From positions 1,167,570 to 1,231,569 of the forward strand of contig NW_022985364.1 of NCBI RefSeq assembly GCF_010093625.1: a DNA stretch of 64,000 nt, read 5' to 3'. The DNA is from Macroventuria anomochaeta (Eukaryota > Ascomycota > Dothideomycetes > Pleosporales > Didymellaceae). How positions within the stretch are numbered: position 1 is the first letter of the stretch; every line of letters begins with the position of its first letter. The notes below the pieces were generated by a model that saw only the letters and a program-made list of their open reading frames with translations, had not been told where the DNA came from and made no database searches. Positions 23,864 through 36,000 of the stretch are shown here, piece by piece. The position numbers and the translations under genes are program-made.

Positions 23864-24601
23864 GATGTAGGGTTGTAGAACAGAGTTGTAGAGTAGAGTA
23901 GTGTAGGTGTAGTGTTGGAGTTAGGTCGTGGTAGTTGCAGTCTACAATTCGATGATGACTAAGGGAAATTTCGTATCTATATGAGCAGGAGCTGCTTAAC
24001 TGTTGCGGTAAAAGAGTGCGGGACGATTGACCAAAGAAACAGCATCAAAGCGCACGATAGGGCGTTGTGTAGTGAGAAGGCTGATTGCTTTAGACCGTGG
24101 CCACACTCATTCATCAGGAACAACGAAACGCTGAACTGCTGTGCACAAATACTTGTCGCTTGAGTCTTGTGGTTGAACGATTTAAATCTTCGAGTGCAAC
24201 CGCGCTGCCCAATTGCGGAGGAGTGCGAACGAGCGTAGGAAGAGAAGGACAGATCGTCGTCCTTCACATACCTCATTTCACTGTCTAGATAGGAAGAAGG
24301 AAGTAAAACTGGAGGGAAGGAATGGACCCCTTTAGGTAGCACTGCATGCCTCCTACAACGGGATTCGTGAGCTAGGCCATTTTCTCCGAGGGCCCGCCAT
24401 TATCGCGGCCTCCCGTAACATCTTCCCAAGTACACATCACAAAGAGCGATCGTTTGAGCGAAGATTGAGAGGGTGTTTCTGCGTGCTAGGTTTGTCCATA
24501 AGTCAAATGCCACAACGCCAGGCTATGCTGATATTCAAAGATGGGATAAATGATGTATCTTGGTCCTGACAAGGCAAGCCAACATGGTGGTTTGGCGTTG
24601 T
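23864..24601. other. intergenic, LEO1 3' side
   Basis: About 740 bp holding the leader of the short frame ending at 23795 and the Leo1 3' end. No other gene supported. Confidence 0.45.
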
Positions 24602-26032
24602 CTACTCATCGTCTTCATCATCGTCCACGACTCGTCTCCGTTTTGTGCGGTTGCTGGGAACCACCTCATCGTCGTCATCTTCATCGTTACCACCGCTCTT
24701 CCTCTTGGGACTCGCCATGATGCCCTCATCTGGATCGTCATCATCTTCGACAATTTCTGGCTCCTCGTCACTGGCAGCGATGAAATCGTCCTCCTCATCA
24801 TAATCGTCCTCACGGTTCCTGCCAGCACCACGACCGTAATCTTCGTCGTCGCTCCAGTCTCGTCGTAGGCCAGTCTTCGCACGTGGTTTCTTTGTCCGTG
24901 GTGCGCCCTCGTCATCTTCCAGGTCGCCAATGCTGAGACCGGCCGTGCGTAGTCCACCGCGGCCTACAGCTCCACGATTTGCGCGCTCAGCTTGGCGCTC
25001 GGCGTGCTTCTCCCTCGCCCTGGCTTGTCGCTGCCTCTCTTTGAAAGTTGCCTCTTCTCGCTGTCTGATAAGGTCGGGGTCTTCGTCGACATTAACAAAG
25101 GAGATGGCTTGATCAGCCTCATCTCGGCCACGGGTTGCTGCAGCTGCCAAGTCGTTCTGTAACTTCTCCAGCGCAGCGTCTTTCAAGTTTGCTGCAGGAA
25201 CAACATTAAGGGCGGTCGTAAACTTGTTGGTCACGCGCATAATCTGAGCCTCCTCATAGGGGGCAACAAGATATGTGTAGCTCTCCTTATCGCCCTTGGC
25301 ACTCCTCTTCATCGAGGTCGGCGTGGGAATCTTGGGGTTGACCTGCGGTGGGGCGAGCGCATTTGCGTCGATGTCGAACTGTGTAGTAGGATCGTTGGCG
25401 AACTGGAGGGTCAATGAGCCATCAGACCAGCGCAAGACGCGCGCATTGGACTGAAGCTCAGCGTGATTTGAGGGCGACCGTCGCCATCGGATGGTAGACA
25501 TAGCGGTATCGTATGCGGAGAAGTGTTCGGTCGCAGCGAACTTCGAGTGGTGGTCTGTTGTTGGCGGCTGGAAAATCTTATGGTTGAAAGCAGTTGGCTC
25601 GAACGCCAGGAATTGCGGTACTTTCAGGAGGTATAATTCGCCGTCGCTGGGCTCTGGAATTGCATGTCGCGCAAGATCTGTTTCCATGAAGGACAGTGTC
25701 TGCTGCTCCTGTTCGTACTCGACAGCTTGTGGTGCCCGATCATCACGTCCCTCATCATCGCCGGAGTCAAGCTCCTCATCGTCGAGCTTGCGCTGCTCTC
25801 TTTGATATTGTTAGACCTTCGATCCTTTCTCTACAATGGCTGCAACCTACACTGCCGGCTCTTCATCTGCATCTCCGCCATCACCGAACAGATCATCCTC
25901 GTCGTCATCCAGACCGTTCTCTTCAACTGTGTCGCGTGGCGTTTCTCCGCTTCCGCTCTCTACTGGCACAACTGTACCGCCAACCTCATCATCTGAGAGG
26001 CCCTTCGCGGCATCACTACCCGCGTCAGACAT
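24602..26032 (-). CDS. LEO1: Paf1-complex subunit Leo1
   Basis: Two exons, complement(join(24602..25799, 25851..26032)), 459 residues, phase-2 intron of only 51 bp with a GTAGGT donor and a TCTAAC branch site. Leo1 is a subunit of the Paf1 complex, which travels with RNA polymerase II and supports H2B ubiquitination and H3K4/K36 methylation in the nucleus. The N-terminus is acidic (MSDAGSDAAKGLSDDEVGG). Then come EQRKLDDEELDSGDDEG and the conserved Leo1 core: LYLLKVPQFLAFEPTAFNH, STIRWRRSP, NARVLRWSDGSLTLQF and YTYLVAPYEEAQIMRV. After an Arg/Glu helix (FKERQRQARAREKHAERQAE) it ends in Asp/Glu- and Lys/Arg-rich clusters, as in orthologues. It shares a 388-bp divergent promoter with MOB2. Confidence 0.95.
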
Positions 26033-26420
26033 GGTCGCAGTCGATAAAGCGTTCTGATACGCAAATCGTGGTGTAAGTGTAGACGTAGTGTAAAGCTGGA
26101 TTGGCGATCGTGAAGGTGCAGCGCTCGAAATGCAGGAGAAGTCGAAAGCTGAGATACGCGTCGTTGAATCGATGGCTTGAGGTGAACAAAGTTCAGAGCT
26201 CCGGGCGACAATGAGAACCGCGCTTGCCCAGAGTGAAATAGCGTGTCGGCCCCTTCTCGATGCTGCGGGCCCAAAAAGCTGGCCGCTCGAGACAACGATA
26301 CGTGTATCACCAACACCAACGCCCCTCGATCTTCTGCATAACGCACTTGTCTGCCCGTCAGCCCGCTACAGACAGCCCCGTGCGCCCTCAGGTTCACAGC
26401 ATACCCCTCTGCAGCTGAAT
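26033..26420. promoter_or_regulatory. shared divergent promoter LEO1 / MOB2
   Basis: 388 bp separate the two start codons, so both genes must draw promoter function from this segment. No specific factor site was identified. Confidence 0.5.
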
Positions 26421-27779
26421 ATGGCTTCCTTTTTCTCCAGCGTGTAAGTTCTTGGCGCTGCTCCCTTCCCCAAATGCTCCTGGTCTCCTCCCATATTTGG
26501 GGCTCGTATACGTATCTGATACAGGCACCGCGTTGCTTATGTTTCATACTCACAGTCTCTCTCGCATGTCTTTCTTTTGATATTCTTTCCATCCTCCATA
26601 CTGAAGAAGTCCGGTCTCGGAATTGTGTAGTTCCTTTTCTAACGTACACCACCAGACGCCAAGGGCTAGCTGGTCGATCCAACAAGGGCAATCAGCAACA
26701 GCAATCAGGCAAAGGCGGCACACCTCCACCCACTGGACAGTACTCTCAATCGCCCACATCGCAGCAGACTCCTCAACCTCCTATGCCTCACTCTCCAGCA
26801 ATGTCGGCCTCCATGTCATTCGATGCTGGTGCGGAAAGTTCCGCTCAGTCTGGCAACCGCAGACCGCCTTTCTTCTTCCGTGAAGAGTACTCCAACTTGA
26901 TCGTCAAGGGCAACTTCATGACCCTGGCTGCTAAGCCAAAGCTTGTTGAGGAGGGTGAATGGCTCGCACATCAAGGTTTGTGCTAAATCTGTTAAGTTAG
27001 TTGTTGGGCTCAGCTGACCATGTGACCAGTTGTCGAACAATACCGACTACTCGAACAGATGGTTGAAGTCATCAAAGTTATCGACGACCGAACAGGCAAG
27101 CCAATCTGCAACCCAGATGTCTGCCCAACCATGTCAGCTAGCGGGTAAGATCATGCATGTTTGAACTTGAACATCGGCATCGCTGACACTACTCAGTCAC
27201 ACATATACCTGGCTCGACAACAACAAGAAACCCATCAAAATCCCTGCCATCCAATACATCAACTTGGTGCAAAAATGGATCGTCGGCAAGATCAACGACC
27301 CCTCCATCTTCCCCACAGACACCACCCCCATAAACCTGAACCCGTCAAACTACCCTTCCGGCTCGGCGACCCCAGGGAACTCAACTCCCCAAGCGCTCCC
27401 CCCATCCTCTCTCAACGCACCTCTCTCCCAGCTCGCAGGCCGCGAGTGGCTCGGCAAATCCTCCGGCTTCCCTGAGACCTTTGAGAGCGACATCAAGAGC
27501 ATCTACCGCCAGATGATGCGGTGCTACGCACACATTTACCACGGACACTGGCTGGAGCCGTTCTGGAACGTGAGCGCGTACAAGGAGCTGAACACATGCT
27601 TCATTCACTTCATTAATGTTGGAAGGCTGTTTGGGCTTATTGGCGATAAGGAGATTGAGCCTATGCAGCCGTTAGTCGATTTGTGGACGGAGAAGGGACT
27701 TTTGACTGCGCCGGCCAAGGCGGAGCAGGTCCCTCCTAGAAGCTCGGGAGGCCAGAGTGCTGTTTCTGCTGCTGCCTAA
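26421..27779 (+). CDS. MOB2: Mob2, NDR-kinase (Cbk1/Orb6/Cot1) activator
   Basis: Four exons, join(26421..26443, 26656..26975, 27030..27144, 27197..27779), 346 residues. Mob2 binds and activates the NDR-family kinase that controls polar growth, septation and hyphal tip extension. Exon 1 codes only MASFFSS plus two bases and is followed by a 212-bp intron. A Gln/Pro/Ser-rich stretch leads to the Mob core: PPFFFREEYSNLIVKGNF, KLVEEGEWLAHQVVEQYRLL, then CPTMSASGHTYTWLD, MRCYAHIYHGHW and ELNTCFIHFINVGRLFGL. Zinc-ligand Cys and His residues of the Mob fold are visible in CNPDVCPTMS and YAHIYHGH. A Pro/Ser-rich insert of about 45 residues sits inside the core, as in filamentous fungi. The C-terminus is low complexity. 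Confidence 0.94.
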
Positions 27780-28498
27780 GCGGCGGTGCAGGAACGTGGT
27801 GATGGAGGGTTGGCCGTTTGATATGGCGGAACTGAGGTCTGTGACCGCATGGCATCGTGTTGCTTATGTATGGCGATGTTGAGTGTTTGATTGGCGTTCT
27901 GGAATCATATAAGCATGCATAGCATAGAACAATGAAGAAACATGAGCTCATGAACACAGCTGCTTTCGTCTGAATTGTCTTTGCTCGCTGCTCAGTCAAG
28001 CTTTGGTAGAACGAAGTAATTACGTGATTGCGGCTCGTTAGACCAGGTCCTCCTTGTTAGACTGAGACCCTAGAATTAGTGCGGGGAGATTCCAGTTCTT
28101 GTTGACCCTGGTGTCGTCAGCTTGCGAAGGATGTTTGGCACGAATCTCAGAAACGCATCACAGTCGTAGGGTCGTAATGTCTATAGCAAATGAGGCTCAA
28201 ATTGGATAGTAACACGTAAAGTAACCAGAGAGACTGTTTCCGTTTGGCACCACCAACGATCCGTGAGACGCAAAACAGATCCGCATCGCATCGCATTGCA
28301 TTTCACACAAACTCCAATGGTGAAAGGGAAATTTGTCCGCTCCACCACCAATTCGTTAAACATCGATGCACGCATTCCTGAGAGAAGCCATGACCGAGAC
28401 CGACCTCGGCCACGGTCATGGAGAGAGGTACTATTTGTGATATGTCTGGGCTTGCTGACGTTGACATTATCGCGTCGCTACGTACGGGTGGAGAGGAC
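27780..28498. other. convergent intergenic MOB2 / ARF1
   Basis: About 720 bp between two convergent genes; contains both 3' ends and nothing else supportable. Confidence 0.5.
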
Positions 28499-29218
28499 TT
28501 AGTTGTGGCCGGCCTTGCGGAGGGAGTTGGACAACCACTCGAGACCCTCGTACAGACCGTCACCGGATGTAGCGCAAGTCGACTGGATGTACTGTGTAAT
28601 TTTTTAGCGCTTGATCTGCATATTACTTTAGGACTAACGTACCCAGGCGCGTTGTCGGAGACTGTGAAGACCAAGCTTGTCGGTGATCTCAGCAGCGTTC
28701 ATGGCATTCTAGATCGTGATGTCAGCCGAGGCTTCTCAAAAGTGATTCTGCGCAGGAGCATGTGCTTACGGGCAAATCCTGCTTGTTGGCAAAGACAAGG
28801 AGAAGAGCGTCCCTCAGCTCATCCTCATTCAACATCCTCTGGAGCTCCTCACGGGCCTCAACAACACGATCGCGATCGTTGCTGTCGACGACGAAGATGA
28901 TACCCTGGGTGTTCTGGAAGTAATGCCTCCAGAGAGGACGGATCTTGTCCTGACCGCCGACATCCCACACGGTGAACGAGATGTTCTTGTACTCGACTGT
29001 CTCAACGTTGAAACCTGGGGCGACTGTCAGCGCATTATTCATGGTCGCGCTAGAGTGGGCAGCAACGCACCAATGGTGGGGATGGTGGTGACGATTTCAC
29101 CAAGCTTGAGCTTGTAGAGAATTGTGGTCTTTCCGGCAGCATCGAGACCGACCATCAGAATGCGCATCTCCTTCTTTCCCCATAGCTTATCGAAAAGCTT
29201 CGAGAATGTGAGACCCAT
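28499..29218 (-). CDS. ARF1: ADP-ribosylation factor Arf1
   Basis: Four exons, complement(join(28499..28591, 28643..28708, 28770..29014, 29071..29218)), 183 residues. Arf1 is a small GTPase that recruits COPI and clathrin adaptors to Golgi membranes. It begins MGLTFSKLFDKLWGKKEMRI, with Gly2 for N-myristoylation and an amphipathic helix. G1 is GLDAAGKT, switch I has TIPTIGFNVETV, G3 is WDVGGQDKIRPLW, G4 is NKQDLP and G5 is CATSGDGLYEGLEWL. The chain ends LRKAGHN, typical of Pezizomycotina Arf1. Every splice join keeps frame, and the small third exon (22 codons) lies just after the NKQD box. Confidence 0.97.
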
Positions 29219-29280
29219 GTTGGCGGCGGGTGTGTGGTGTGTAAGGGGAAGGTGTAGAGGCGGTGAAAAGACTCTCGAAC

Positions 29281-29492
29281 CTATAGCGCAAGAAAGTTAG
29301 ACTCAGGGACCAATATGTGGACGGCGAGTGTCAAGAACGGTTAGGGAGGCTCGTCGAGGTGCGTTGTCGGCGCAGGACAGTATTGAGCGCCTGCTGCAGG
29401 ATGCAGCGTCGTTCACGCCTGTGATCGCCGATGTGTGGTGTGCAGGTATACAAAGACCGCGGAGGGGCGCGGGGCGGCAGCGATTGACTTAC
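29281..29492 (-). other. predicted 5' UTR intron of ARF1
   Basis: A GTAAGT donor at 29492 and a TATAG acceptor ending at 29281 lie 63 bases before the ARF1 start. The sequence between has stops in all frames, so it would be a leader intron of 212 bp. This is prediction from splice signals only. Confidence 0.45.
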
Positions 29493-30358
29493 GGACGATG
29501 TTCAAGAGAGCCTGTGCGTGTTGGTGATGGTGTGGGTGGGTTGACGATGTAGTCTAATTGATGCACAGGAAAGGGCTGGGTTGATGAGACGTGTGGACTT
29601 GGAAATGGCCGTGCGCGCGCCACTGACACGTGACAAAGTTGGCACAACTGCTTATCAAAAGCGATGGTAGAGTTGCAGTGAGACTGTCGGAATTCAGATT
29701 ATTCTTTGTACCTGCTTTCCCCTTATGGGCATCTGTAACAATATTGACACGTTGTAATTCCCTCGATGCGGAAGCTGGAACCCACATAGCCCTGAGGCAG
29801 CCATCGAATGTTTCGGACGATCGACCCCAGTATCCACTCGGGCATTGCGTGTTGAAGGGTCCACATCTGTTCGTGCCATTGGCCGAGCCAAGGCGAATGT
29901 TGGTGAAGAATCGAAGACATATATCCCGAAGAGTTGGCTGGAGAAGCTGAATTTGCAGTTTGTTGTGCGCTCATGATTTCTCGTGATGAGCTTACATCCT
30001 GAAAACAGAATACGTGTAAGTATGCCATCAGGCGTCCAAAGAACCGCCTCTGGCAGGCAACAGCTTTTGCACGCAAGAACCGCGACTAAGGGTTGGGTCT
30101 GGGGTATTCACTTTGTTGTTTGTGTACAACTGGCCTGTGCGACCTGTTCCACTCATCTCTTTCGTTCAAGCATGCTACAAGTACACCCCTCCAATCAGGC
30201 CGTGTTGACCTGGGATTACGCCAGACGCCGTGCAGCTCATGATCCATCTAGTCCAGGGACAATTCACGCGCCTATCCATGCTTTTGATACAATACCAACC
30301 CAAAGAAACGCTAAGCACAGAAAGAACGCCAGCAGGGCATTACATGAGACGAACGATC
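29493..30358. other. intergenic ARF1 promoter / HIR1 3' side
   Basis: About 870 bp; no supportable gene or RNA. Confidence 0.45.
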
Positions 30359-33300
30359 CTACAAATCCGTGACCATGGCCTCGTCCTGCTGCTGGTTTTC
30401 ATGAATAATGCCGAGAAGACGTGCATATGGCACAGTAATGCGCTGGAGGTCGCGATGTTTACCTGTTCATGTGTTAGTCGAAAGCTTGAGAGATATCAAG
30501 GTGGTGAGCTTACCAAGAATCAACACTGCTTCTTTCAAAAGGTCTTCTTTCTTCCAGCCGCAGGTAGTGTCGTCTGCCTTCTCAGTCTCTTTGCTCTCGT
30601 CCTCATCCTCGGCGATAAGGTCGCCAGACAAGCTCCGCAGCAGCTCTTCGATCTTGCCCTTGAGACCCTCCGCTCCAATGCGCTTGACATACATGGAAAG
30701 GTAGATTTTGAACTCCTCCCGTGCGCCTAACGTCTTTGCAGCGGCGACTCGGTTCTCCAGGTGTGCCACGCTGACGCAGCTCTCGAAGGTCTCGTAACCC
30801 TCAGCAGAGATGAGTGCTTTGATGAGCCGCTGGAGGTAGAATGCTCGGCCCTGTAGCAAGAATTGATTCGTCGTGTTGCGTTCTAGCGACGGTATGATGC
30901 CCGCTGAAATGTTCTCCAATGAAACTTGGTCATCCTTCTCCTTTGGAGCATTCTTGTCCTGTGTTGACCGAATGTTGCCGAGGGATGAGTCTGTAGTGTT
31001 CCAGTACTGACTCCCGACTGCAAACCAAGGCTCTGATATCCGTTGCCAGATGTACATATCGGGGTTGTATGTGTAGCCATCACCATTCGACATAGCAACA
31101 ATAATCCTGCCTTCAGTGTTGAGGCGTGCAAAGACGATGCCAGGGGATTTGGTCAGATGAGGACCTTGGGTATGCGCCGCAATGTCTAGGATCGGTGCGA
31201 CTGAAATGGGAGGGTGTGGTGCGGACATGTCTTTGAGGTTCCATACATAGCACATGCCGACTGCTGATATGGCCATCAGCCACCAGCCACGGCAGTCCAT
31301 GATGACGGGTTGTGCTTCCAGGATCATGGCGTTTAGAGTCCTTCGGCCAGCTGGAGACCATGCGTATACGGAGCCATCCTCACATGCCGCCGCGAAGAAA
31401 TTTGTGTTGCCCGTTACCAGCAGGACAGCCTTGGGCAGGTAATCTTGCCATAGTGCCTGACCCTTCTTTGTGCAGCTTATCCGGACAGGGTCATGATCTT
31501 GGAACCGGCCTGTTCGAGATGGGCCAGTGGCGTTCCGTGCTTCCAGCATGACAGTTTCCGTCAACTCTGCTTTCCCTGTGTTAGGATCGACTCCATTCTG
31601 TTGTGGCGGTTCGCTGCCGTCCATTGTGCGGACAATGACACTTCTTACTTTCGGTACAGCTAGGCGCACTTGGCTGACACTTAGTGACGGGTTGACAATA
31701 GCAGGTCGCAGAATCCTTGCAGGCTCATGCTCATTAGTCTTTGAAGCAGCAGCGGCGGGCGGTACGAGGCCATTCTCGCTGTTTAGCACAATAGCTGCGC
31801 CACCAGGTCGAACTGTAGCGGCAAGTCTCCGCTCGACTTGTCGGTCTTCGTCGCCTTCGATTTCTGCGAATTTCCTTTTGTTGCCGACGAGCATTGATGC
31901 GAGACCACCCTTAGGGAACCCATCGTATGGTTTTGACAGATCGAGGATGTTGTGTGGGTTGTCGCTCCTGCCAACTGATGTGGCAGCTGCAGAGATAAGT
32001 TGGGTCTGCGGCAACGACGATTCACCAACACCAGAAGACGAAGAAACGAGCATGGGCGCTATGCGCTTCTTGCCCTCTTTCGTCACGGTCACTCGCTGCT
32101 TAAGCTTCTCGACACGCTGATCTGCAGGAGGCTCGGCCGGCACTGCTGGTGTCGTGGTTCCATTTGTGAGGCCTGTTGATGTCGTTGCGCCGTTGGCCCC
32201 ATTCGTGGTGATTGTCGGAGGTTGTGCTGCACCACCATCACCCATTAAAGCTCCCATGCGACCCTGAACACCCTTCAGCTCTCCGCTCTTAGCACTTTCT
32301 TCTAGTAGCAGAGCGTCTGTGCCTTCGACAATCCCAACTCTTCGACCTGCACCAAACTTTGAAAGGGTCTTATCGTTCTCATCCAGCGATGCAGGGTAGC
32401 CGAGCTCTCCAGGCTCGAACACGAGTGTGAGGATGCTGCCATCGAGACTCGTAGCGTACAAGACTTCTCCACCAGGTGCCCATGCCAGATCTGATATCGA
32501 CTTTCCAGCCAACTCTTGCGAGATCATGAACGGTCTAGGAAAGCTCGTATTCCAAACGCTGAGGCACTTGTCTTGACCGGCGCATGCCACAATTGTCACC
32601 GTCGGCTGGTACACAGTGCCGTCGATCTCTTTCGGTGGGTCTTTGTAGAACAGGCGGGGCGAGAATGCAGCTACTTCTACTGGCCCTTCGTGACCGACCA
32701 AACTGATGTCGCCGTCCCATGTTCCACGCGCAAGAATGGCGACAGAGCTGACAGGTCCATTTGTTGCGTTTGCGGCGGCAATGTGAGCCCCATCTGGTGA
32801 CCAGGAGCAACGGCGGAAATATGTGGTGAGCGGCGAGGTTTGGAAGGGCGCGGTAATGGTGTGCTCGAGCATGAAGTTGTTGACCTGATCCTGTTGGGTA
32901 GCGTTCGTAGGCGGCGAGTTGAAACGGTAGACTTTGATGGTACGGTCGTCGCTCGCAGTCGCGAAGTATTTGTTTGCGGGATCGAATGTGACACCCTTGA
33001 CGTGACTCTGGTGATTTGATAGCGTTTTGAGCTTCTCAAACGAGTGTCCAGACCAGACCACCACTTTCGAATCCAATCCTACTGATACCAGAATGGACGA
33101 GTCAAAGGACCAGCCAATGTCCTGCACATCGTTGTCATGCCCTATGAGACGGCGAATGACACGCCAGTTCTCGACAGGAGGAGCTTCGTTCGAACCTGTG
33201 CCTGTCATTAGCAATGCTTTTTGGGCTTCCAAAGCTTATCTGCCTACCAAAAGTAGCATGTGTCGGCGCATTGGGGTCCAGCGCATACACACAGACAATC

Positions 33301-33733
33301 TTGTCGTCCGCACCTGAAGCCAGATATTTGTTGTTCGAGGAGAATCGCACCGCGTGAATCGTGCCTGAATGATGGCTGACAGCTGCGAGCTGCTTCGGTT
33401 TGGTGTACTCGTGGTTGTTCGAGTTCAGAATGGCTTCGGTGGACCATACTCTTACGTAGCCATCTATAGATACGGGTCAGTCGTGCTGTCCAGGGCGGCG
33501 CATTGTATGCGCGCTCCGCAATCATGGGAGTACGGACCTCCGGCGGCGGTGACAAGGCGCTTTCCATCAGGAGAGACATGGCAGCTGTATACTTCGTGGT
33601 CTTTCAGATCGCCTAGAATGCGCGCAAACGGTCAGGAGAGGATCCAAACGTGTTTTCAAAGCTCTATGCAGCTTGTGTATGCGGAGGTAGACTCACCCGA
33701 GTGGGTCAACCACTGCGGCTTGATCAGATGCAT
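30359..33733 (-). CDS. HIR1: Hir1, HIRA-type histone H3-H4 chaperone
   Basis: Five exons, complement(join(30359..30462, 30514..33195, 33248..33463, 33538..33612, 33697..33733)), 1037 residues. Hir1 works with Hir2, Hir3 and Asf1 in replication-independent nucleosome assembly and histone gene repression. The N-terminal WD40 propeller starts MHLIKPQWLTHSG and DLKDHEVYSCHVSPDGKRLV; further blades show HAVRFSSNNKYLASG and VKGVTFDPANKYFATASDD. The central Asf1-binding B motif is GKKRIAPMLVSSS. The Hira C-terminal domain (DYLPKAVLLVTGN, LNAMILEAQPVIMDCRGWWL) follows. Exon 4 can begin at either of two AGs six bases apart; I chose the one giving ATFGSNEAPP. The last short exon supplies KHRDLQRITVPYARLLG; reading through its intron instead would swap this conserved end for an unrelated short tail. 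Confidence 0.95.
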
Positions 33734-34340
33734 GGTTGCGTATGAAGTCCCAGCAGATTCAGCATGCTATTACGCAACCATGAACGTAAAGACGGACGTG
33801 AAGTGGATGGTGGAGGCGCGTGGTGGTTGTTGTTGTTGTGCACGGCTTGTGCTGGTCGCGACAGCCGTCTGGCGTTGGCGACGCGAAGTTCAAGGTTCAC
33901 GGTTGGCGCACGTTAAACAGGGGTCCGTTAAGGTTTAGGTGCATGCGTCGATCCTTAAAGTGGGCATCAAATTCACATGCAAATAACATATTAACTTGAA
34001 GCATGCTGTTGTGTGTACTGCCATGTTGAAGATGCTCCAATACTGACGTTCGCTGTACTATCAACATTTGATCTTGAGCCCATTCTTACAGACCCTCCCT
34101 GATTTCTTGGACCAATGCCTCGCCAGATGTATATGTACACAGCCCGAGCATTCATACTTCGAGTGAGAGGTTTGGTCTGATCTCTTTACTCTGTGTTCAC
34201 CGTGCCTCCAAAGTATCTTTTCAACCTGATTTCGGCGCCAATAGAAAGGCGTGGAGGTGTTCGTCTACGGATGATAACTCCAGAGCATATCTCGAGCGGT
34301 TGTTGTTGTGTAGTTCTTGGAATTCTCTCATGGCAGTAAC
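33734..34340. other. intergenic, HIR1 promoter / zinc-finger gene 3' end
   Basis: About 600 bp between two minus-strand genes. Nothing else supportable. Confidence 0.45.
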
Positions 34341-35220
34341 TCAACCCTTGGTCTTCTTCCTTTTCTTGAACACCACAGCTGGTGCAGCCGGTGCGTCTTC
34401 CTCCTGCTTTACTGGCGCCGTAGCAGCATTTGCTTCTGCTTCTTCTGCTGTGGGTATGTCCTGCAATGTCTTTGTGGCCTCTTCATCTTTCACTGGCTCC
34501 TCTCTCTTCACATTAGACTCTTCTTTGACCTCTGGAGACTTTTTCGCCCCGAACAGCGCTTCTAGGTTATCGTCGTCGTTGCCCTTATTTCCAGGGAATG
34601 CTTTGTATGTGTGACCCCAGCCCTTCTTCTTCGTGATCAAGCCTTCCGCTGCTATCCGGTCTTCCTCGGTCTCGTCAATCTTCCTCTTATGCACACCCTT
34701 GTTCAGCTGCTTGTCCTCGAACCGGCCCTGCTCATTGACCTCTCCGACTACTTTCTTCGTCACTACCTTCCAATCTCCTGCCATGCCCATATCTTGCCGT
34801 GCTTCCTCAGGCAGCGCAACACCCATAGCCGCTAGCTGTTCCCATTGTCTCTTCCTGTCTTCAACTGTTGCCTTCTTCTGCGGTTCCTTCTTCGCAAATG
34901 TAGCTTTGTCGCCAACGCCTGCTGCGACCGATGGACCTGCGCCGCTTGCTCCAGGAACAAGGCCATTGAGGCGCGTAACCTCGGCTTTCGCTTGCGCCTG
35001 TTTGCGCGCTTCGATTTCTTGTTCGCGGTGTAAGCCCTTGAGGGAGCGCCGGATGTTGCCTTGGTGGCGGCCTGTAGCTTCGTGCTGTTGCTTCTCGAAT
35101 TTGGTATCCTTGACGAAGACTTCGCAGTACTTGCACCAATACTTTGGCTAGGCTGTTGTTAGCTTCAAATATGCGCACCATGTACGCGACACTCACTGTT
35201 GACTTCCAGTATTCCGCCAT
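34341..35220 (-). CDS. U1-type zinc-finger protein, WBP4-like splicing factor
   Basis: Two exons, complement(join(34341..35147, 35197..35220)), 276 residues. The first exon is eight codons (MAEYWKST) and joins in phase 0 to PKYWCKYCEVFVKDTKFEKQ then QHEATGRHQGNIRRSL. This is a U1-C/matrin-type C2H2 finger (C-x2-C ... H-x5-H) at the very N-terminus, the arrangement of WBP4/FBP21-type spliceosomal proteins. Behind it are a basic helix (HREQEIEARKQAQAKAEV), a conserved EDRKRQWEQLAAMG and GDWKVV segment, and a KKKGWGHTYKAFPGN motif. No WW domain is visible. The Glu/Ala-rich tail ends KKRKKTKG, a probable nuclear signal. The splicing role comes from family resemblance. Confidence 0.82.
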
Positions 35221-35502
35221 CTTGATTGTTGATGTTGATGATGACGCAGGCGCGAGAAAGATTGGAGATGCAGGCCGCGGGAGCTAGGCAGAATCAGGCG
35301 GTGAGTATGCTGGGCTGAATGCGGAGAAGGCGCCTCGGTCTGTGGCTTCCCCGGATGATTGGAGCTTGAGCTGCCCCCTCATTAGCAGGGTGCTCTGGAC
35401 TTCTTCACTACACTCCACACCTCTCACCATACCTACTCTTTCGAGCCAGACGACTACGCAATCCGTGATCGGTCCAACGCTTCCAGAACCATCTCAACGA
35501 AC
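35221..35502. promoter_or_regulatory. shared divergent promoter, zinc-finger gene / MAPEG gene
   Basis: 282 bp between opposed start codons. Confidence 0.45.
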
Positions 35503-36000
35503 ATGGCTTCTGTCGCAGTGGGCCTCGACCGTACTAGGCTCTTGAAGCCGCTTATCGTTCTGGCTGGATGGACCTTTGTACAGGAGGTAAGCTTGCAAAG
35601 GGACTGCCCTATGAATTATGACATTGTTGACACCAGTCAGGCCTGGATGTACGCAACGCGTCTTCCCGCCATCTCGAAGTACAATGTCAACCCCGACCAG
35701 GAGACCATCAGCGATGAGATGAAGACCAAGATCCCCATTGAGGTTCGTCGCATTGCTGACAACTACAACCACCTGCACGAGCAGCCAACTGTCTTCTACT
35801 CTGTCGCCATCGCCCTTACTCTGCTCGGCGACAACCACGAATACACTTACCTCGCTGCTTGGGGCTACACTGGACTGAGAATTGTTCACTCTCTGTTCCA
35901 GAGCTTGGTCAATAAGGTGTTCACGAGATTCTACATCTTCGCCAGCAGCTCGATTGTGCTTGCCGGTCTTACTGGCCGTGCTGCGACATTGCTCTTCTGA
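35503..36000 (+). CDS. MAPEG-family membrane protein
   Basis: Two exons, join(35503..35586, 35641..36000), 147 residues, phase-0 intron of 54 bp with a GTAAGC donor. About four hydrophobic segments are visible: RLLKPLIVLAGWTFVQEAW, TVFYSVAIALTLLG, YLAAWGYTGLRIVHSLFQSL and FASSSIVLAGLTGRAATLLF. The membrane-proximal block EVRRIADNYNHLHEQPTVFY fits the MAPEG motif (R-x-x-x-N-x-x-E-x-x-P), and AWGYTGLRIVHSLFQ matches the later MAPEG block. Members include microsomal glutathione transferases and related membrane enzymes of unknown substrate. Whether this one binds glutathione cannot be read from sequence. Confidence 0.85.
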   Translation: MASVAVGLDRTRLLKPLIVLAGWTFVQEVSLQRDCPMNYDIVDTSQAWMYATRLPAISKYNVNPDQETISDEMKTKIPIEVRRIADNYNHLHEQPTVFYSVAIALTLLGDNHEYTYLAAWGYTGLRIVHSLFQSLVNKVFTRFYIFASSSIVLAGLTGRAATLLF

